Source: Channallabes apus (taxonomy: Eukaryota; Chordata; Actinopteri; Siluriformes; Clariidae). From it: DNA of 64,000 nucleotides. Each line of letters begins with the position of its first letter. Position 1 is the first letter of the stretch. Where the stretch lies: assembly GCA_030522415.1 (NCBI GenBank), contig CM060118.1, forward strand, positions 14,512,651-14,576,650. Direction: 5' to 3'. This document shows, piece after piece, positions 21,801 to 36,800 of the stretch. Made by a program: the position numbers and the translations under genes. Below the pieces are notes generated by a model. It did no database searches, was not told the origin of the DNA, and was given only the letters and a program-made list of their open reading frames with translations.

Positions 21801-24800
21801 TGGTCCAAATATACCCAGCTGTGTTTCTATTTTAATTAATATGCCCTTGAAAACAGTAAAAAAAAAAGTTTTAAATTTTTATTACATTAATGAATAGTTA
21901 TTTGCAGATAACTACGTATATATTCAAACTCCGAAGCCTCTACAATTAATCAGCATCAATCGAGTTCATAATTGGTTTTGACCAGATGGATCAGGTGGAT
22001 GCTTTTCTTTTTTGGTGAAAAACACAATAATTATATTTCAAAACATCATCTTTCACAAATCAGAGAACTTATTACAGTTGACTACAATAACCACTTAGTA
22101 ATATTCTATTAAGATTTAATTTAGTTTTAAGGACTTGAATCATTAACGATGAAGCTGTTGGTCTAAATCAGGGGTCGCCAACTAGCGGACTCCGGTCCGA
22201 ATCCGGACTGCGAGATGCGTCCATCCGGACCACGAAGCCTTTTGACTTAATGAAAAAAAAAAAAAGAAAAGAAAAGGAAACGCTATTTTCTAATGAACTC
22301 AAATGTATATCATTGCTACTACAGTTACCACACCATTAGAAAAGTTGATTCGTAAAACCGAGTTTTCCGAGATGAATGGGTGGGGAAATATGCATTCATT
22401 CTTCCTGCATTAAGCTCTACGAGGCCTGTGTGTCTTATTTGCTCGGACTCTGTTGCGGTTGTCAAAAGTGTAAACATTAAACGCCATTATGAAGCTAAAC
22501 ATATACACTTTGAAGAAACTAACCCCCAGCAGTCTGAGGTAAGGCCGAGGAAAATAAATGAGCTTAAAGTGCAGTATGAGCAATCTACACAGGTCCTCTT
22601 CTCACTCACTCACCATGTTCACTGGGAATACAGTGGATTTTAGTAAAACATAAGCCATTTACAGATGGGGAAATAGTAAAGGAGTTGTTAATTTTTAATT
22701 TAAGTTGTTGTTAATTTTGAAATTAATTTATGTTCTGTGCAGATTTAGAGATGAAGGCATTTTAAACCGTTTCCTTCATCATATTTTTGTCAGGCATTGT
22801 TACTGGTTTAATTAAATTATTTTGTACCAAAGCAACATAAAGGACAGAACAAAACAGCATTAAAATGAGATCCAATTTGTGGAGGATGTAAATTTGTGTG
22901 TTTATAAATATGAAAAGACATGTTTATCCATACGAGAACATATTATATTTTGTTCATTAAAAAATGTTATCTACACCTAAAGCATCAGTGCCTGTTTTGG
23001 GTGACCTCAAGCAATTTTAGTTGAAGACCCCTGCTCTAAATGGTATTGTTTAATAGGCGTTAATTATAATGTCTGCATGGTTTTCTGGGAATTGTTTATT
23101 TTAAAACGAAACAATATGGAAAAACATGCACAATGAAAGTCCAACTTCATATTTTGCAATTCTTTGGAAACAACATAGACCCACTTTGCATGATAATGTG
23201 AATTTAAAGCAAGATTGTTGGGCTCTCTCTAGTATGTTAGTGTTTAGATCAGGCTACTCGCGCTAACCACAGATTTTAACAAAGTAGATAAATATATGTT
23301 GGATGTTTTATTGCCCAAAACTCATTAACAAAACTAAAAACTACACATCTACCATATTGACATTATGGTTGCCAGCAAATCCTGGATCTATTCAAACAAG
23401 TTCTAGTTTTGTGGCATGCTTTAAGATTGTTGACTGTAGTTTGAGCGTTTGGTTCTCAAGCTCTCAGCCTCATGTGTCTCACCTGTAGGTAGGCTTGCTG
23501 GCAGCGCTGCACGAGTTGGTGGAAGGCTGGGGTGCGGAGGTGAGCGTGAATGTGTGCAGGATTCAGTCTCTGTAGAGCCTCCATAATGATCTCCTGCAGC
23601 ACGAATGGACTCAGCACACCTTTGGCAGCTCCCACACAGAACTGATAGACATAATTTACACCTGGAGGCAGGGACAGAAGGAGCAGGAAGAGTAATAAAA
23701 TACTGAAAATTTAAAATAAAAAAAATAAATAATTGAATGAGGCTACTGCTCCCAACATAATTATTTTTATGACTTTTAAATGTTGACTTAAGCAACACAA
23801 GACGTTCTCCCTTAGTACCACTCCTTTTCTATTATCCTACAGTATATCCTTCTCTCCTCTCTACATGAGCCATCACATTATGCTGTTACATATTCATCAC
23901 CCGATCCGATGCCACTCATTACAGGCGGATTTTTCAGGAGACATATTCTAGACATGACAGTTACCGAGCCGTGCAGCGAGGCCTAGCAGCCATTTCACGT
24001 CCTCTGTGTACGGGGGACTGCGGGAGAAGTTGTTAGGATGGTCATTGTGAGCTCTCCTTCCCAGCATCTCCAGGGCCAGCATACCTGCATGAGAACAGAA
24101 AACAATTGCATCAGCATATCTGCCACCTGCCACTTACTCATGCACCACAGGTTTGCTAATTTCGCCACAGGATGGTAATAAAACATCTGCCATGCATGAA
24201 TTAAAATTTCTCAAGGCTTAACACTCATCATCTTTGTCTTACCATGACTTCCAACTCACCTTCCATAATCTTCTAGTTTCCTAAATGTTCTATTTTTAAT
24301 CAATATTCTTTTTTTTCCCCAAAAGAAAGTCACAGACACTTTAATCCTTAGCTCAAATGTATTGACACCCCCTTGTGAGAAAGACCCCAGCTGTCCTAAG
24401 CAACTCTAATATACAAGCTACAAAATATAGACAAGAGAGTCAGTGTTTAAAAGGCTTTCTTACCAACTCTGTAGGCTGAGTGCAGGTAGTGGAGCCCCTG
24501 CTGGCTGACGGGCTGACTGTGCTGCTCATCTTCCATGGGGAATGGCGCACTGACCAATGAAGGTGGCTGAGAGGAAAGGCCAGGAAGAGATGTCCCCTGA
24601 ATGGCCTGGATGGTAGAGCCTGTGTGAACCCCACCGACTGAAGACAGGCAAAATAATAATTTCAATAAATTCCTACTGATGAAAGCTTATATGATAAAAT
24701 TTATACTTTTTCTACTATGGTTAATTTTTTGCATTAAATCCTATTCCACTGCAGCTCAAGTGACCTACAGTGTGTGGCTGTATGCAAACAATTTAGCTTG

Positions 24801-27800
24801 GAAGCAAAGGAGTGGCCTAAAGCTCTAAAGATGCTTTTATGCTAGATCGAAACGTGAGTAGGCTAGCAACAAATAGCTACAGCACAGTACGTAAACCTAA
24901 ATTGCTCAACTAAAAATTGTATGTAATGTAATGTAATTGAGGTTTGGATAAATATAACTGGTATCCTTATATATTTTACCAAACACTCCTACTGTCAAGT
25001 GTTGGCATTTAATAGCCATTAAAAAAATCTAAATGTAATATAACATTCCATAACACAAACGAAGAGAATTTAGGATCAGCTGATTCACAAATTTGTTCTC
25101 CTTTCTCTCCCCACCTGCCACAGTAGTACTGAGGGGTAGCCCCGCCTCGGCGGTATGGTAGGGGTGGACAGCAATCTGGGTCATGGACGGTACGGGGACT
25201 CCGGGGAAGGTGACTGCAGTTGCTGCCATGGGGGGATGAGGCCCGGAGGTTACAGAGAAAGGGTACTGCGCACCAATAAAGGCAGGATGCATTCCCTGAG
25301 AGGAAACACACAACGCTCACTAAGCAATACTAAATAAAAACCCAGAGCCATGATTAAAACTCTTAAAGTATAATAACATTTGGATCTATGGGTAGACAAA
25401 CAACTTTCGTTCTTATTAATAAAAAATATATATAAATAATGCTGAGACATCAAACACAGCTCCCACCTACCTGTGGATAAGCAGAACTGGACACGGGGAA
25501 GACGGCAGGTCGGGGTACATGCTGGATTTGATGGCCCAGGTACTGCTGGGTGCAGACAGTAGGCAGATGGGCTTGGATAGTGGTATAGGGATGCAGACCT
25601 GGTGTGTGTGCCATAGCTGTGCCAGGCAGTGTGTGTGACTGGTAGAGGGTGGATCCAACCGATATGACAGGCACAACAGCAGCTGCGCTGACCGACGCAG
25701 TAACAGCTGCTACGCCGGCAGAGTCCAAGGCCATGGAGCTGTCCAACACACAGTTCCCTTCCGGGGGTCTCCGACCCGATCCACCATTTGCCCCACATCG
25801 GCTTGGCCCCTCCCTCTGCGCTGCAGAGACTCCACCCACCGTCTGCTCATACAGCCAGTACCACTGATGGGCTACCTCAAACAACACCTCAGGGTACACA
25901 CCTCCTCCCTTTGCCGCCTCCTCTACTGCCATGCACGCCTTCTCCAGCATCAAATTATCCTGGAAAGAGAGCAACTTTCAGGACATTTTAAGCATGCTTG
26001 TCTTTTGTTTACAGAGGATCTATGCCTAAGAGCATTTATTCTCAATAACAGTATAGCGCTTTTAACAATCGTCATTGTCTCAAAGCAGCTTTACACAATC
26101 AAAAGAATTATTTAAGTTTGTATGGAATGTGAATGAATCAAAATGGTCAGATAGTCTCTGGTGAGCAAGCCGTGGGCGACAGTGGCAAGGAAAAACTCCC
26201 TGAGATGGTGATAGAAAGAAACCTTGAGAGGAACCAGACGCAACAGGGAACCCATCCTCATTTGGGTGAAACAGAGAGCAGGAAATGATCTGCATTTATA
26301 CAGCGTGTTAAACAGCATTTAACGTACCTGCTCTTTGCACTGCACCAGTGCTCTCTGGATTTCATTGGGGTTCAGGGCATGAGCGTGAGGTAGACAGCTC
26401 AGTGCGAGTTCAGCTGCAGCTCGTACCATGTTGGGGTCTCGGGCCCGTGATGCACGGTCTGCCAGTGATGCCACTTCAGGAGGGGTGAGATGACCATCCC
26501 AACACTCCACAAGAATATTAAGGGCAGCACTACCAATCTCCATGGCTTGCCCTAATGAGGACAGACAGTGCACAAGTCGAACAGACTTAGAAAACTGAAG
26601 GTCTCAGCAGAGAGTTAATCTACACTCATACACACAAAAAAGTATTTTTCCTCACCTGTGATCCAGGACACATGAGACGAGTACGTCCTAGACAGCCAGT
26701 TAGGAGACACAAAATTGTGCAGACCTAAGGCATACAGGCCGATCTCAAAGGCACACAGGTGCAGGTTGCGATGAGGCCCCTGGTGGCCCCCACTGGCAGA
26801 GGGTTGAGTAAAGATGGAGGTCGAGCTGTTTCCTCCAGCCTTTACCAGCACAGTCTTGGCCAGTTCAAAGTAAAAGTGAGCTGCTGCCTCAGACGGCTGG
26901 TTGGGCACATGTGGAGCGTGGCATTCAGGTCGACGCCCTTTATATCTGTGAAAGGTTTTTTAAAGAGATAGATAACATATCGGAAAATGAGAAAACCACA
27001 CCTTAGACAAAATGTAAGATATTACCAGCACTGCAATTATTTTAAAAGACAAAACATCTTAAAAGGAATAAGGAGATTCTCTACCTTTTTATTCTTTACC
27101 TATTTAAGTTCTCTACCTTTTAGCAGATTTTTCTTATGACTTCCGTTACTGACCGTTTAATAATCTGTCCTCAAAAAAGCCTAGATAACCAAAAATTCAG
27201 CAGACATTCTGTCACAATAAGTTTAAGTCCTACGCTTGCTTTCTATTCATTAGACAATTATGATTAAAGTTGGATATAGCAGAAATCACATAGGACCCGC
27301 CAGTCATGCACCTGCCATTCAAGTAATTTTAAACAGCAATATTTCAAACAAGCCAGAAAAATGCTTTAATCAGTGTTTGCTTAGTACCTGCTGGTATCAG
27401 TGCTCTTGGCTCTGGCTCCTCCCCCAGCTCTGCGTGACCCACTGGATGACGAGGAGCCCAACGAATCAGAAGACGAACTGCTGATGCTGTCACTGTCTTG
27501 ACCCCTCCCCCAAGAAGATGCCGCCCATCCTCCTCTCAGAGGACGTCGACTGAGTGTGGGTGAGCTGTCAGAGGTGGTCTCAGGAGCACTGCTGTCAATG
27601 CTCGCCATGCCTGAGGAAGAATAAATCAACAGAGTGAATACTCAAACAAGTGTCACAAATAATAAGACTAACATGTCATGTTTTGCAAGCCATGAAACCT
27701 TTATTATGTACAAAAAAGAAAATCCTTCACAATGCCTGCAGGAACTCAGGCATTGCTCATTACTCATTTGTACCTGTGTGCTTCTTTTTCTGTCGTACAG

Positions 27801-30800
27801 GTGACCCCCAGCAGCGTGACCCATAGGCTCCACGGCCACCCAGAGCCAAGCGGCTGGGCACCGTGCCCTCAGGCTTAGAAGAAGCCACCTCGTTCTGCTG
27901 CTCACACGAGGACGACTGAGCTCCATCTGCCACAAACGCAGGGGGAAAAAAAAAACTCTTAGCCTCAGGGACATACAATAGGCATAAACATGTCTGCATT
28001 TCTTTTTAATACATTATAAATTCTAATGCAATTTGTTTAATACATTTGTGATTCCTAAATAAATGCTTAAATAAGCACTTTCTTCAACCAGTCCTAATGC
28101 AGAAATATTTTATGCATATGTATTTATTTTGTGAAAAAAAAAAGAAAAAAAACATGACTATTAAAATACCCTCTGTACTACAGTAAAATAGGCTAAAAGT
28201 GTAAATTTTAAGAAAATTCTGTGTAAGTTAGTGTTTAAATATATAATAAATAATTATAATTACATAAAGAACTACATAATTCGGGTCACGCGGTCTGCCC
28301 TGTCGAGCTGCATTTCTATAAACGCATATTCTATAATATAATTTCACTGTTGTATGGTGCTTAGTAGGAAGGCAAGTAAGCTTTCAAATAGAGTAAAACT
28401 TAAGTACTTAAGTACTTGAATACTAGCCTTCTTAAATATTATGAAAATCCTATATCTAACCAGTAGTTACGATCTGCCTGTTGCTCACCTTGCTCTCGGC
28501 TCTCACTGACTGCCTCTCCTGAGGCCGTGCCCTGAACCCGAGTGCCTGTCAACCCTCCCTGCTGCCCTGCCGCTCCTCCCCCTGACACCCCTTGCACAGA
28601 AGTGGACCCTCCTGTTGTAGCTGGCGCATGTTTGGACACACCTCCTGTGGCACTGTTTCCATGAGCTGCATGTTTGGATGGGCTCTTTTGGCTCCCTGTG
28701 GCTGGCTTACTTGAGTAGAATGAGCTGAGAGTCTGGGGCTTATGTGTCTGACTCTCACGGTCTAAAAGCTTGTCCAAAATCTGTAGACAAAAAAGGGTGC
28801 AAGACCTTTTAAAATTATATGTATAAATTTATTATAAATTAAAGAATGGTACAGAAAAAAAAAAGGGGGGGGGGGGGTTAGGATACAATATGGTACTTAC
28901 CGTTTTTTTTTAGGACTCTCTATTTTATTATATTTTCTTTTATTATACTTTATCCTATTTTATTGTATTTATTATGTTTTTTTCTATTTGTTACTCTTTC
29001 CTTTTCTACTGGAAAACAACCATGAACAACTGTAACCCCTCTGGGATTAATAAAGTTCTTTGAATCTTGAAAAACAGACAGCCCATAAGTAAATGAAACA
29101 TCATTTAATATTTAGTTGCATATTCTTTCCTAGTACTAACTGCTTCAAGCCTGCAACACATCATCAAACACACACACACACTACAGCACAATAAAATTCA
29201 TTTATTCGCATATGCCAGCCTGTTAAGAAGCTGGAGTCAGAGAACAGAGTGAATGTGATGCTATTATAGACTTGGACCACAGCTTCTTTCAGCTGTTGCT
29301 TGCTTTTGAGGGATTTCTCCTTTCAGTCTGCTCTCCAGGAGGTGAATGCATGCTCTTTTTTTGTTATGGCCTAGTGATTGACTTGACCAGTCTAAAACTT
29401 TCCACATATTTGGCCTAATGAAGTCCTTGTTGTGTTGTCATGTTTTAGGTCATTGTTTTGCTGCATACTAAAGTTCCTCACGATTAGATTAGTTGAATTC
29501 ATTATGCTGCTACCATCATGAGTTGCATCATTAATAATGATTATTAAGCTCATCCCAGAAGCAGCCATGCAAGCCCAAACCAAGAGGTAGATCATGAGCA
29601 TTTCTCTCTTTACACTTTTTCCATCACTTTGCTAAAAGTTAATCTTTGTTCCAAACCTTTTAAATATTTTGTTTCTAAATGTCTGCTCTTAAAAGTCCTA
29701 GTAGAATGGTGGAATGTGATACCACCTCCTCTTGTTCCGTGGAGGTTGTTGGAGACAGGCCGTTGTACTGAGGTTTTCCTTTATCCATCCTACAATTATA
29801 CATCTTCTGTCACAAACTGCTGTTGATTTTCTTGCCTAACCATTTGATGTTTTCTTCTTAGCACACCAGTGGTTTCATTACCTGTCAGGCCCATTCCATA
29901 TTCTTTTACTAACCAGGCCCAGTGCTCAACTTGCCCTCTTTTCTCTGCTTTTAAATAGTTTGCTTTTCTCCCATTGACAACTTTCTGGCTCTTAATTAGC
30001 TTTATCCTATTCAACAACTTCACATGTGGGCCCAAACCAAGAGGACACATTCATTATTTAATAGATCTGTACATATAATAAGACTGTAAAGTCGGCGTGT
30101 CTGAAGATTTTTGCGGAGAGGACAGAGAGGACTTAAGATGAGTAATACAGTAGAACACGTCAAGATGGTTTTTGGAATTTCCGTCTGTCTGTGCACGCAT
30201 CACGTAAAAACTACTAAACATATTTTAATGGGGTTTTCACAGGTGTATTTGGACATGCAGGCCTTGTCTCATCGCAATCGGCCCACAGGAAGAGATGAAA
30301 TGCTACTTGAATTTTAAATGGAAAACGCCCTTATACGATTAAAAAATAAATAAATAAGAAAAATCGGCCTTGGAAAAATCATTCTTCTCAAAATTCAACA
30401 GATGGCGCTGTACATTTTTAAAAACTCTCTTATGAGTGTGCCATTGAAATCAACACCAACAAAGTCACAGCACATTAAGTATCTAATATGCAACGTGTTT
30501 CAATATTTGTGTGATATTAAAGTTACTTAATATCACTTTAAAAATGGGTTGGATCAAACAAAAGGTTCCATGCTGTGAGCTGTTTAATATATCTAGATGT
30601 AAATATCAGGAAATGAAGGCTTAATTCTGTACATCTTTTGATTTCAAATCCAAATGTCTGCAGTGTATAGCACAAACAAAAGAACTGCCCTTGCTATTCC
30701 AAATGTGACAGCTATGTAGCACACTGACAGATTTCTGCTTTGTTTTCCAATTAAATGTATGAAAGCTGCTTATTACATAAATAAATTAGACTGCACATTT

Positions 30801-33800
30801 AGGTGATTTCAGCAGGAACTGAGTCAATAAAAAAAAAAAACATGAGAAGTTGATAAAAGGTGGATGTACATGTTCCCTGTATATTTCCTACAGCAAACAC
30901 TGAAAATAGATCTCTTATTGGTTCCGAGTCCATTCATACAAATAAACTGTTTGTTAATGGTTATGCCATTCAGTCATATTAGTTATTTATCCACACGTGT
31001 GTAAAAAAGGAAAATGAAACTGCACCTAAGCTTTTATGATGAACGAAAAATATTTTATTTACTTATTTTACTATTTTAGTTCAGTGCTACTACTTTATTG
31101 CGATTAACATTTTGGAGGCATCCAAAATACTTGCAAACTTCTGTTGCTTAGGTTACCCCTAATCACTACATACACTTTACTTTCCTCATATATGGACACC
31201 ACTTTTGTTTGTGCGGTGCAAATGCTTCAACTTTTAATATTTGCTTTTAAAATATATATATATTTTTTTTAATTACATGACAATTGACATAGGATACTAA
31301 AAATTACCAAACTATTACACACCTTTTTCAGCTTGCTCTGATCATCCTTGTAGGTGATCATAAGAGCCAAGGCGAGGTCTCCTTTCTCCCTCCTCGTGCC
31401 CTCACACAGCAACGGGTGCTCTGCTTCACTAACCGTAGTCTTCATACCTACCCCCAAAAACACAAACGCACTTCTTGTAGTATGAAGGATTTAGTACTTA
31501 ATTAAACATGTATCTGATATTACATGCATATACACCTAAAGCAGCAACAGCGGCCTCAAAGCCCAGCTCCTCATCACCCGGCATCTCGTTGTTACGGTTA
31601 CGACTGGGAGGACGTGAGCCCGTAGGGGAGACCACTATAGCAAGAAAAAACAAGGGGGGAAAAATTTGCAGCAAATGTATATACAACATGGTGCAAAAGT
31701 CTGGCTCCATAGGCATTTTTCTCCCATATATAAAATCTTTTTTTTTTTCTTATTTCAGACCCAAGATGACTTTGAAACTTACAATGGAAGACTGATTTGA
31801 CCCAGAGCTAATAAAACCTGACATTTTCTTTGGGGTCATCAAAAATCAGCAGACTATCAGAATCGGTCCAGAACAATCACTGCACTAAAAAGGACATCAT
31901 CTCTGAACATAACATCAGTTGTAAGTTAGGGAGTAAGGGAAGAATCTTGTATTTCTGTTTCTTGAATTTTGGTGCAGGTTAGTTGTTTCACTTTGGTACT
32001 ACTGTAGGTTAGAGGGAATTTTGTTTATTGTTTTGGCCTTGTCGGCTCCTGAAGCTTACAGCCAACTTTTGGGGATTTGTTTATTCACATTTTGTAAATA
32101 AACACTAAGCAAACCCACTTTTGGTCTCACCCCCTTCTTTTTTTTTTTTTCACTCCTGTTACGGCCTGACCTAGACCGGGGCGTAACAGATGCATTTATA
32201 AGTAATCAGTGTTCAGTGTATACACAAAGGCAGTGACGTCACATGCCATCAATGTGCGTATTTGCAGTGTTTTATACTTCTACATTTTTTTCCCCTATAC
32301 TAGTTAGACTTGTGGGTCACCCAGTATAATATCTAGTACATATTTCTATTCTGTTGCCACATTTGGTCAAATTACAATGACTCTGAAGAGTCTAATATAA
32401 TACACATCAACTTCGGTTTGATTGTATAATACATAATTGATGATTTGTCCACAACAAAGTATGCAGTGTATTTAAACCACTTTTGTACTAGTAAAGTAAA
32501 TCTGTTAGGACTCAAGGGCATGAACAAGTAGGTTTTGCCTGTGGCTTCATCATTTAAATGAGTAAATGGTAATATTAAGAGCATTTTTGCAAAGCTGAGG
32601 CTCACCTGGAGTGCACAAAACATCAAAAATGAAACTGGCCAACATTAGGGGCAGAACTGGACGATAATCACAGAAGTTTCCGTCACGTAACTGCTCGGCT
32701 CTGTCCCTTATAGCAGTCATCTCTACAAGACCCAGGGGAATCTTCTTTAGCAAAGCAACCACCTCTGACTCTTGATATGCCAGCTTCACCTAAAGACAGA
32801 AACAAAGATTTATGTGCATAGTAGATATAACTACTGGGAGGAATTTGAGGTCATATGAAGTAGTGTGTGTACCTCCAGGGCCTTTGTGGAAGCTGGAGGT
32901 CTCTGGAGTTCCAAGGAGAACATTCCAGTGCTGAAGGCTAGGTTATGAAACTCCAATCTCTCACTCAGCACAGTGAGCAGGAAGGCTGCTTTGGAAAGAG
33001 TTTTGGTAGCCACTTGTGTTTGTCTGGTGGTCGACACCTTACTCTTCTTACCCTAACAAAGCAAGACATATTTAACAAATTTACCAATGTGTAGCTTTAT
33101 CGTGGTTGACATGGAAGATGCTGCAGTATTGCACTGAATTTCTCAGAGCCCTGTTTTCAGTGTTCTTTACTTTAATATCAATAATTATGAAATGCGCCCA
33201 GGTCACCTGTTCAATGGCACATCAAAGTGTTCTAGGATTATTATTACCATTTTTTTACGAGCATGAGTATCAGACCCATATCTGATAATGGGTATCGGTT
33301 TCTATGCCTCCCTAAACATAATCCTAAACATCCATGTGATTTGTACTTTGACAGCCATAATGTTTACTTTGTATGCTGTTAGGAGATGTATTTATCTGCC
33401 TCAGTATGTTTTGTTACCTTTGTCTGTGGTTGCTCGACTTTGAGGTCAGGAGGGTTGGCGAGAAGATCTCTCGCTAGATCCACAGCCAGGCGACAAGCTT
33501 CATTACTGTATCCATGAGCATACAGTGCCTCCGCACAGGCAAACAGCACCTAAACACAGCAGATGCTTTTTAAATAACGCATTCCATAGGTTATGCATGA
33601 CCTGTGACAAGGCACCGTCATTAAAACACAAATCTCCTCACCTCCATCCGACCTTCCTGCTCCAGAGGTTTGATTCCAGCGAAGATGTCTGGTTCTTCCT
33701 CAAGGTTGCTGTCTGGTATTCCTCTCTCAGCTCCCTCCTCAGAGGCAGCACTAAGATAGTAGGCCTGGTAATCGTCCTCGCCAACTGGGTCTCCACCAGC

Positions 33801-36800
33801 TGCTGCCTCTGGGATCTGCGGTCCAGGAGTCTCTGCTGAGTTGCTTCCTTCGCCCTCTCTTCGGCTTCGGGAAGGTTTTGCCGTGACCATACCCGATATA
33901 GACGGTAGCGCGCCCTCTACCGGATCTTCGTCTCCTCCATTTTCTTCGATTTCTGCCTCCACATCTACCTCTTTCTCCACTGCCAAGGCAGCCATTGGGC
34001 TTTCTTTGGGGAAGCAGTGAGGGTCTTCAGCTGCCATTGGGATTGCCGCATGAATGGCACGTTTACCCTCAAATCCCTTGCTAGCGTTGCCGCCGCCACC
34101 ACCACCACCACTACTACTGCTGTTGTACTTTCGTGGTTCTCTGAGCAGAGAGCTTGGCGAAGGCAGCATCTCAGGGGGTGGAGGCAAGAAGTCAAATGTG
34201 TTGCTTGCCTCCGCTCCCAATGCCAGACTAGAGCCATCATCAAGGCTCAGCTCAGCCATATCAGGCTCCAAAGAGCTGTCCTCGCTGCTAGTGCGGCGTT
34301 TAGCACTTGGATGCTTCCCACCAGCTGCACTTGAACTTCCACACGAACTTTTGCCAGTCTGGGTTAGCTTTCCTTTGCTGCTAGTAGACATTGAGGAACT
34401 GCAAGTTTTATACGCCCCCTTTGCGCTTTCGTCTATGGACAGAGACATACCCCCACCTAAACGCACCAACAATCCTCCGCTATTTACCCCAGACATGGGT
34501 TTTCTTTTGCTCACAATGGTCTCTTTGGGCCGCACTGCAACCTCTTGTGGGAGTGGTTGCGAGCTGCCACGTGATTTGTGTTCAGGAGCTCCAGATTCAG
34601 ATCCCCCACCACGTCCACCTCCTCCTCCCCCAGGCTCCAGAGGTTCCCCACTCGTCCCTGCTTTGGCCCCTCTCTGTGGCTGAGCTGACCGTGCCCAGCC
34701 ATAGGAAGCACTCTTTTTGTCTGCACTACAGTAGGTAATGCCAGGCAGAGGGTACGCCACTTCCCAGTTAAAGTAACAGGACTCGACAGCCGGTTTGAAA
34801 CCCTGGAAGAGTTTGTCCAGAGACTTGCGGTGCTGTCCCCGCTTCACAATCTCAATCACTTTGAGGTGCCACTGCTTGAGTTGGGCTGCAAGCTCCAAGC
34901 GCCTAGTGAAACAAAAACATACAAAAGGATTCATGACAATCAGCCATATGTCAAGCCTGATTGATATATATCAAAAAAGACCACTCAGTGATACCTGGCA
35001 ACCCCATCATAAGTCATGCCTCCCTACGGTACTATACTCTCATATGCTTCTTGTTACATTTGTGGCCTTAAAAAAAACAAAAATGCTCCTTTATTGCAAG
35101 GACCTTATCTTTGAACCAGTGGCTTGAACTCCAGGAGGATCTCAGTAAGTAATCAAGAACACAATGGCCTTTTGTGTAATGAGATTTTTCCAAGGCGTCA
35201 CTGCAAAGCTGTACAGCTGGTCACCATCTGACCATTTGTGGCATTTTTCATGGCAAGGGCCAAGATGTATTAATTCCTGGATACTTTGAGATAGGGAGCA
35301 GCTTTTTAACCAGCACATTTAGTCTAATCTCACAAACAGGATAGAAACTCTTTATGTTATCAGATTATAGGTAAACGTTTACCATACTGTACATACACAC
35401 AGGGTATAAAAGTCTAGAAGCACTGAGTAATTTCATGGTGCTATACCTCTGGGGGCTCATAGTGGGGTCCAGCACAGCCAGCCTCCAGAGCACCACCATT
35501 TCATCGCACATGCTGGCACAGGCGTGAGCAGCTACTTCAGTCTGCCCATTACTGCGACCTGTATGCCCACTGGCACTGCTGTGAGATGCCGATGTCCGCA
35601 CACTGTACCACCACCCAATGATCTAGAACACAAAGACAGAGAGAATGTTATAGCTGTGATGTGACCGCTAAACAGTAAGTAACAGTAAACAAAACAAGGA
35701 TGATGTGGCTTGGAATATTTTCATGGTGTTAAAAAAAGAAAATGAATTGCGATTCTTTTGTGTGCCATTCTTTTGTATGTTCAAGTATTCCAAAGTCCAT
35801 TTTTAAATTATTTATTACATTGATAAAAGAGATGCACCGGTTGATAAGCCAGTGACTGAAATTGGCTGTTTATCAGATCGATCAGCCACGAACGATCATG
35901 TTGGACTAGGGCTGGACGATATGGAAAAATTTATATTACGATATACGGTATTTCTTAATTTTGGTCGATACGATATTATTCCGATATTGATATGGACAAT
36001 ATTAAAAAGCCTCAGGAAAAAACTGCTGAGGACACACAATGGATGTCTGCAAACTGAATTTGCAAAGTCTAGAATACCTCCAGGCTCCTCCTATTAAAAT
36101 TATTATATATAAAATATATATTTCCATTTAAACTAGAACAGGATAATTATTCATATAAATTGAAACAACAAACAAACTGCTTCAGCCAGGATAAAGAAAC
36201 CGAAATAATAAAATAAAATAAAGACGAAGCAACAACAAAAACACATTGCTTTGGCCAGAACATTGTTGAGTGTTGATAACACCCTATGAGAGGCTCTAGA
36301 GGTTTCTAGGAAGGGGTAAATACTTTTCCATGGCACTGCATGTAGTCAGATTGTTCCAATCGGATGAAACTGTGCCAGGTTGAGTTATAGCACTTTCAAA
36401 ATCATGCTAACTTTACACTGATCTGAATAACTTTGAATAATGAACTTATATTGGGTCATATTTGTAAAACAAAGGAAAGAACAATATGTTCAGTGATACT
36501 TTTTTATTTACGTGTTTGTTTGTTATATTTTGATACTAGTATGTGGTTTTAAAAATGAATCTCCTCTCTAATGATCCAATGTATAATGATGTGGGATGTG
36601 GTGAGCTGCTGGATCCAGCCTCGCTGTCCCTGACTATAATGTTAGAGCCGTCAGAGCGGAACTGTCATTTTCCTTCACACCAAAGGCAGAATCTGTTCAT
36701 TTGAAGCAGTTCATTTACCCAAGTTAAAAGTGAAGGTGTCTAATTTATATTGAGGGAGGGCAATACAGTACATCCGCATGCGTGGTGACAAAAAACAGTT

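Larger units (their letters stand above)
18815..23482 (-). other. zswim8: zswim8 intron 25
   Basis: A 4,668-bp GT-AG intron holding a decayed Tc1 copy (about 20.8-21.2 kb) and a hAT-type element (22.2-23.0 kb). Otherwise no gene or conserved-looking exon was recognised. Confidence 0.85.
28781..31322 (-). other. zswim8: zswim8 intron 15
   Basis: A 2,542-bp intron holding the LINE tail, a decayed Tc1 copy and, at about 30090-30330, an unassigned repeat-like segment around CACGTAAAAACTACTAAACA. No hidden exon was recognised. Confidence 0.8.

Noticed and set aside
25450..26115. Several plus-strand frames opposite exons 20-22
   Set aside because: Antisense shadows of zswim8 exon 21 and flanking intron.
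32155..32190. Possible solo LTR end in intron 13
   Set aside because: The terminal GTAACAG looks suggestive, but no matching LTR start, primer-binding site or target duplication was found.
34054..34683. Long plus-strand open frame of about 209 codons
   Set aside because: It is the antisense of zswim8 exon 10, whose low-complexity codons happen to lack stops on the other strand.
35828..35906. A second hAT terminus (GATGCACCGGTTGAT) enclosing the intron 8 insertion
   Set aside because: I could not find a matching right terminus after 37763, so nested insertion is not supported.
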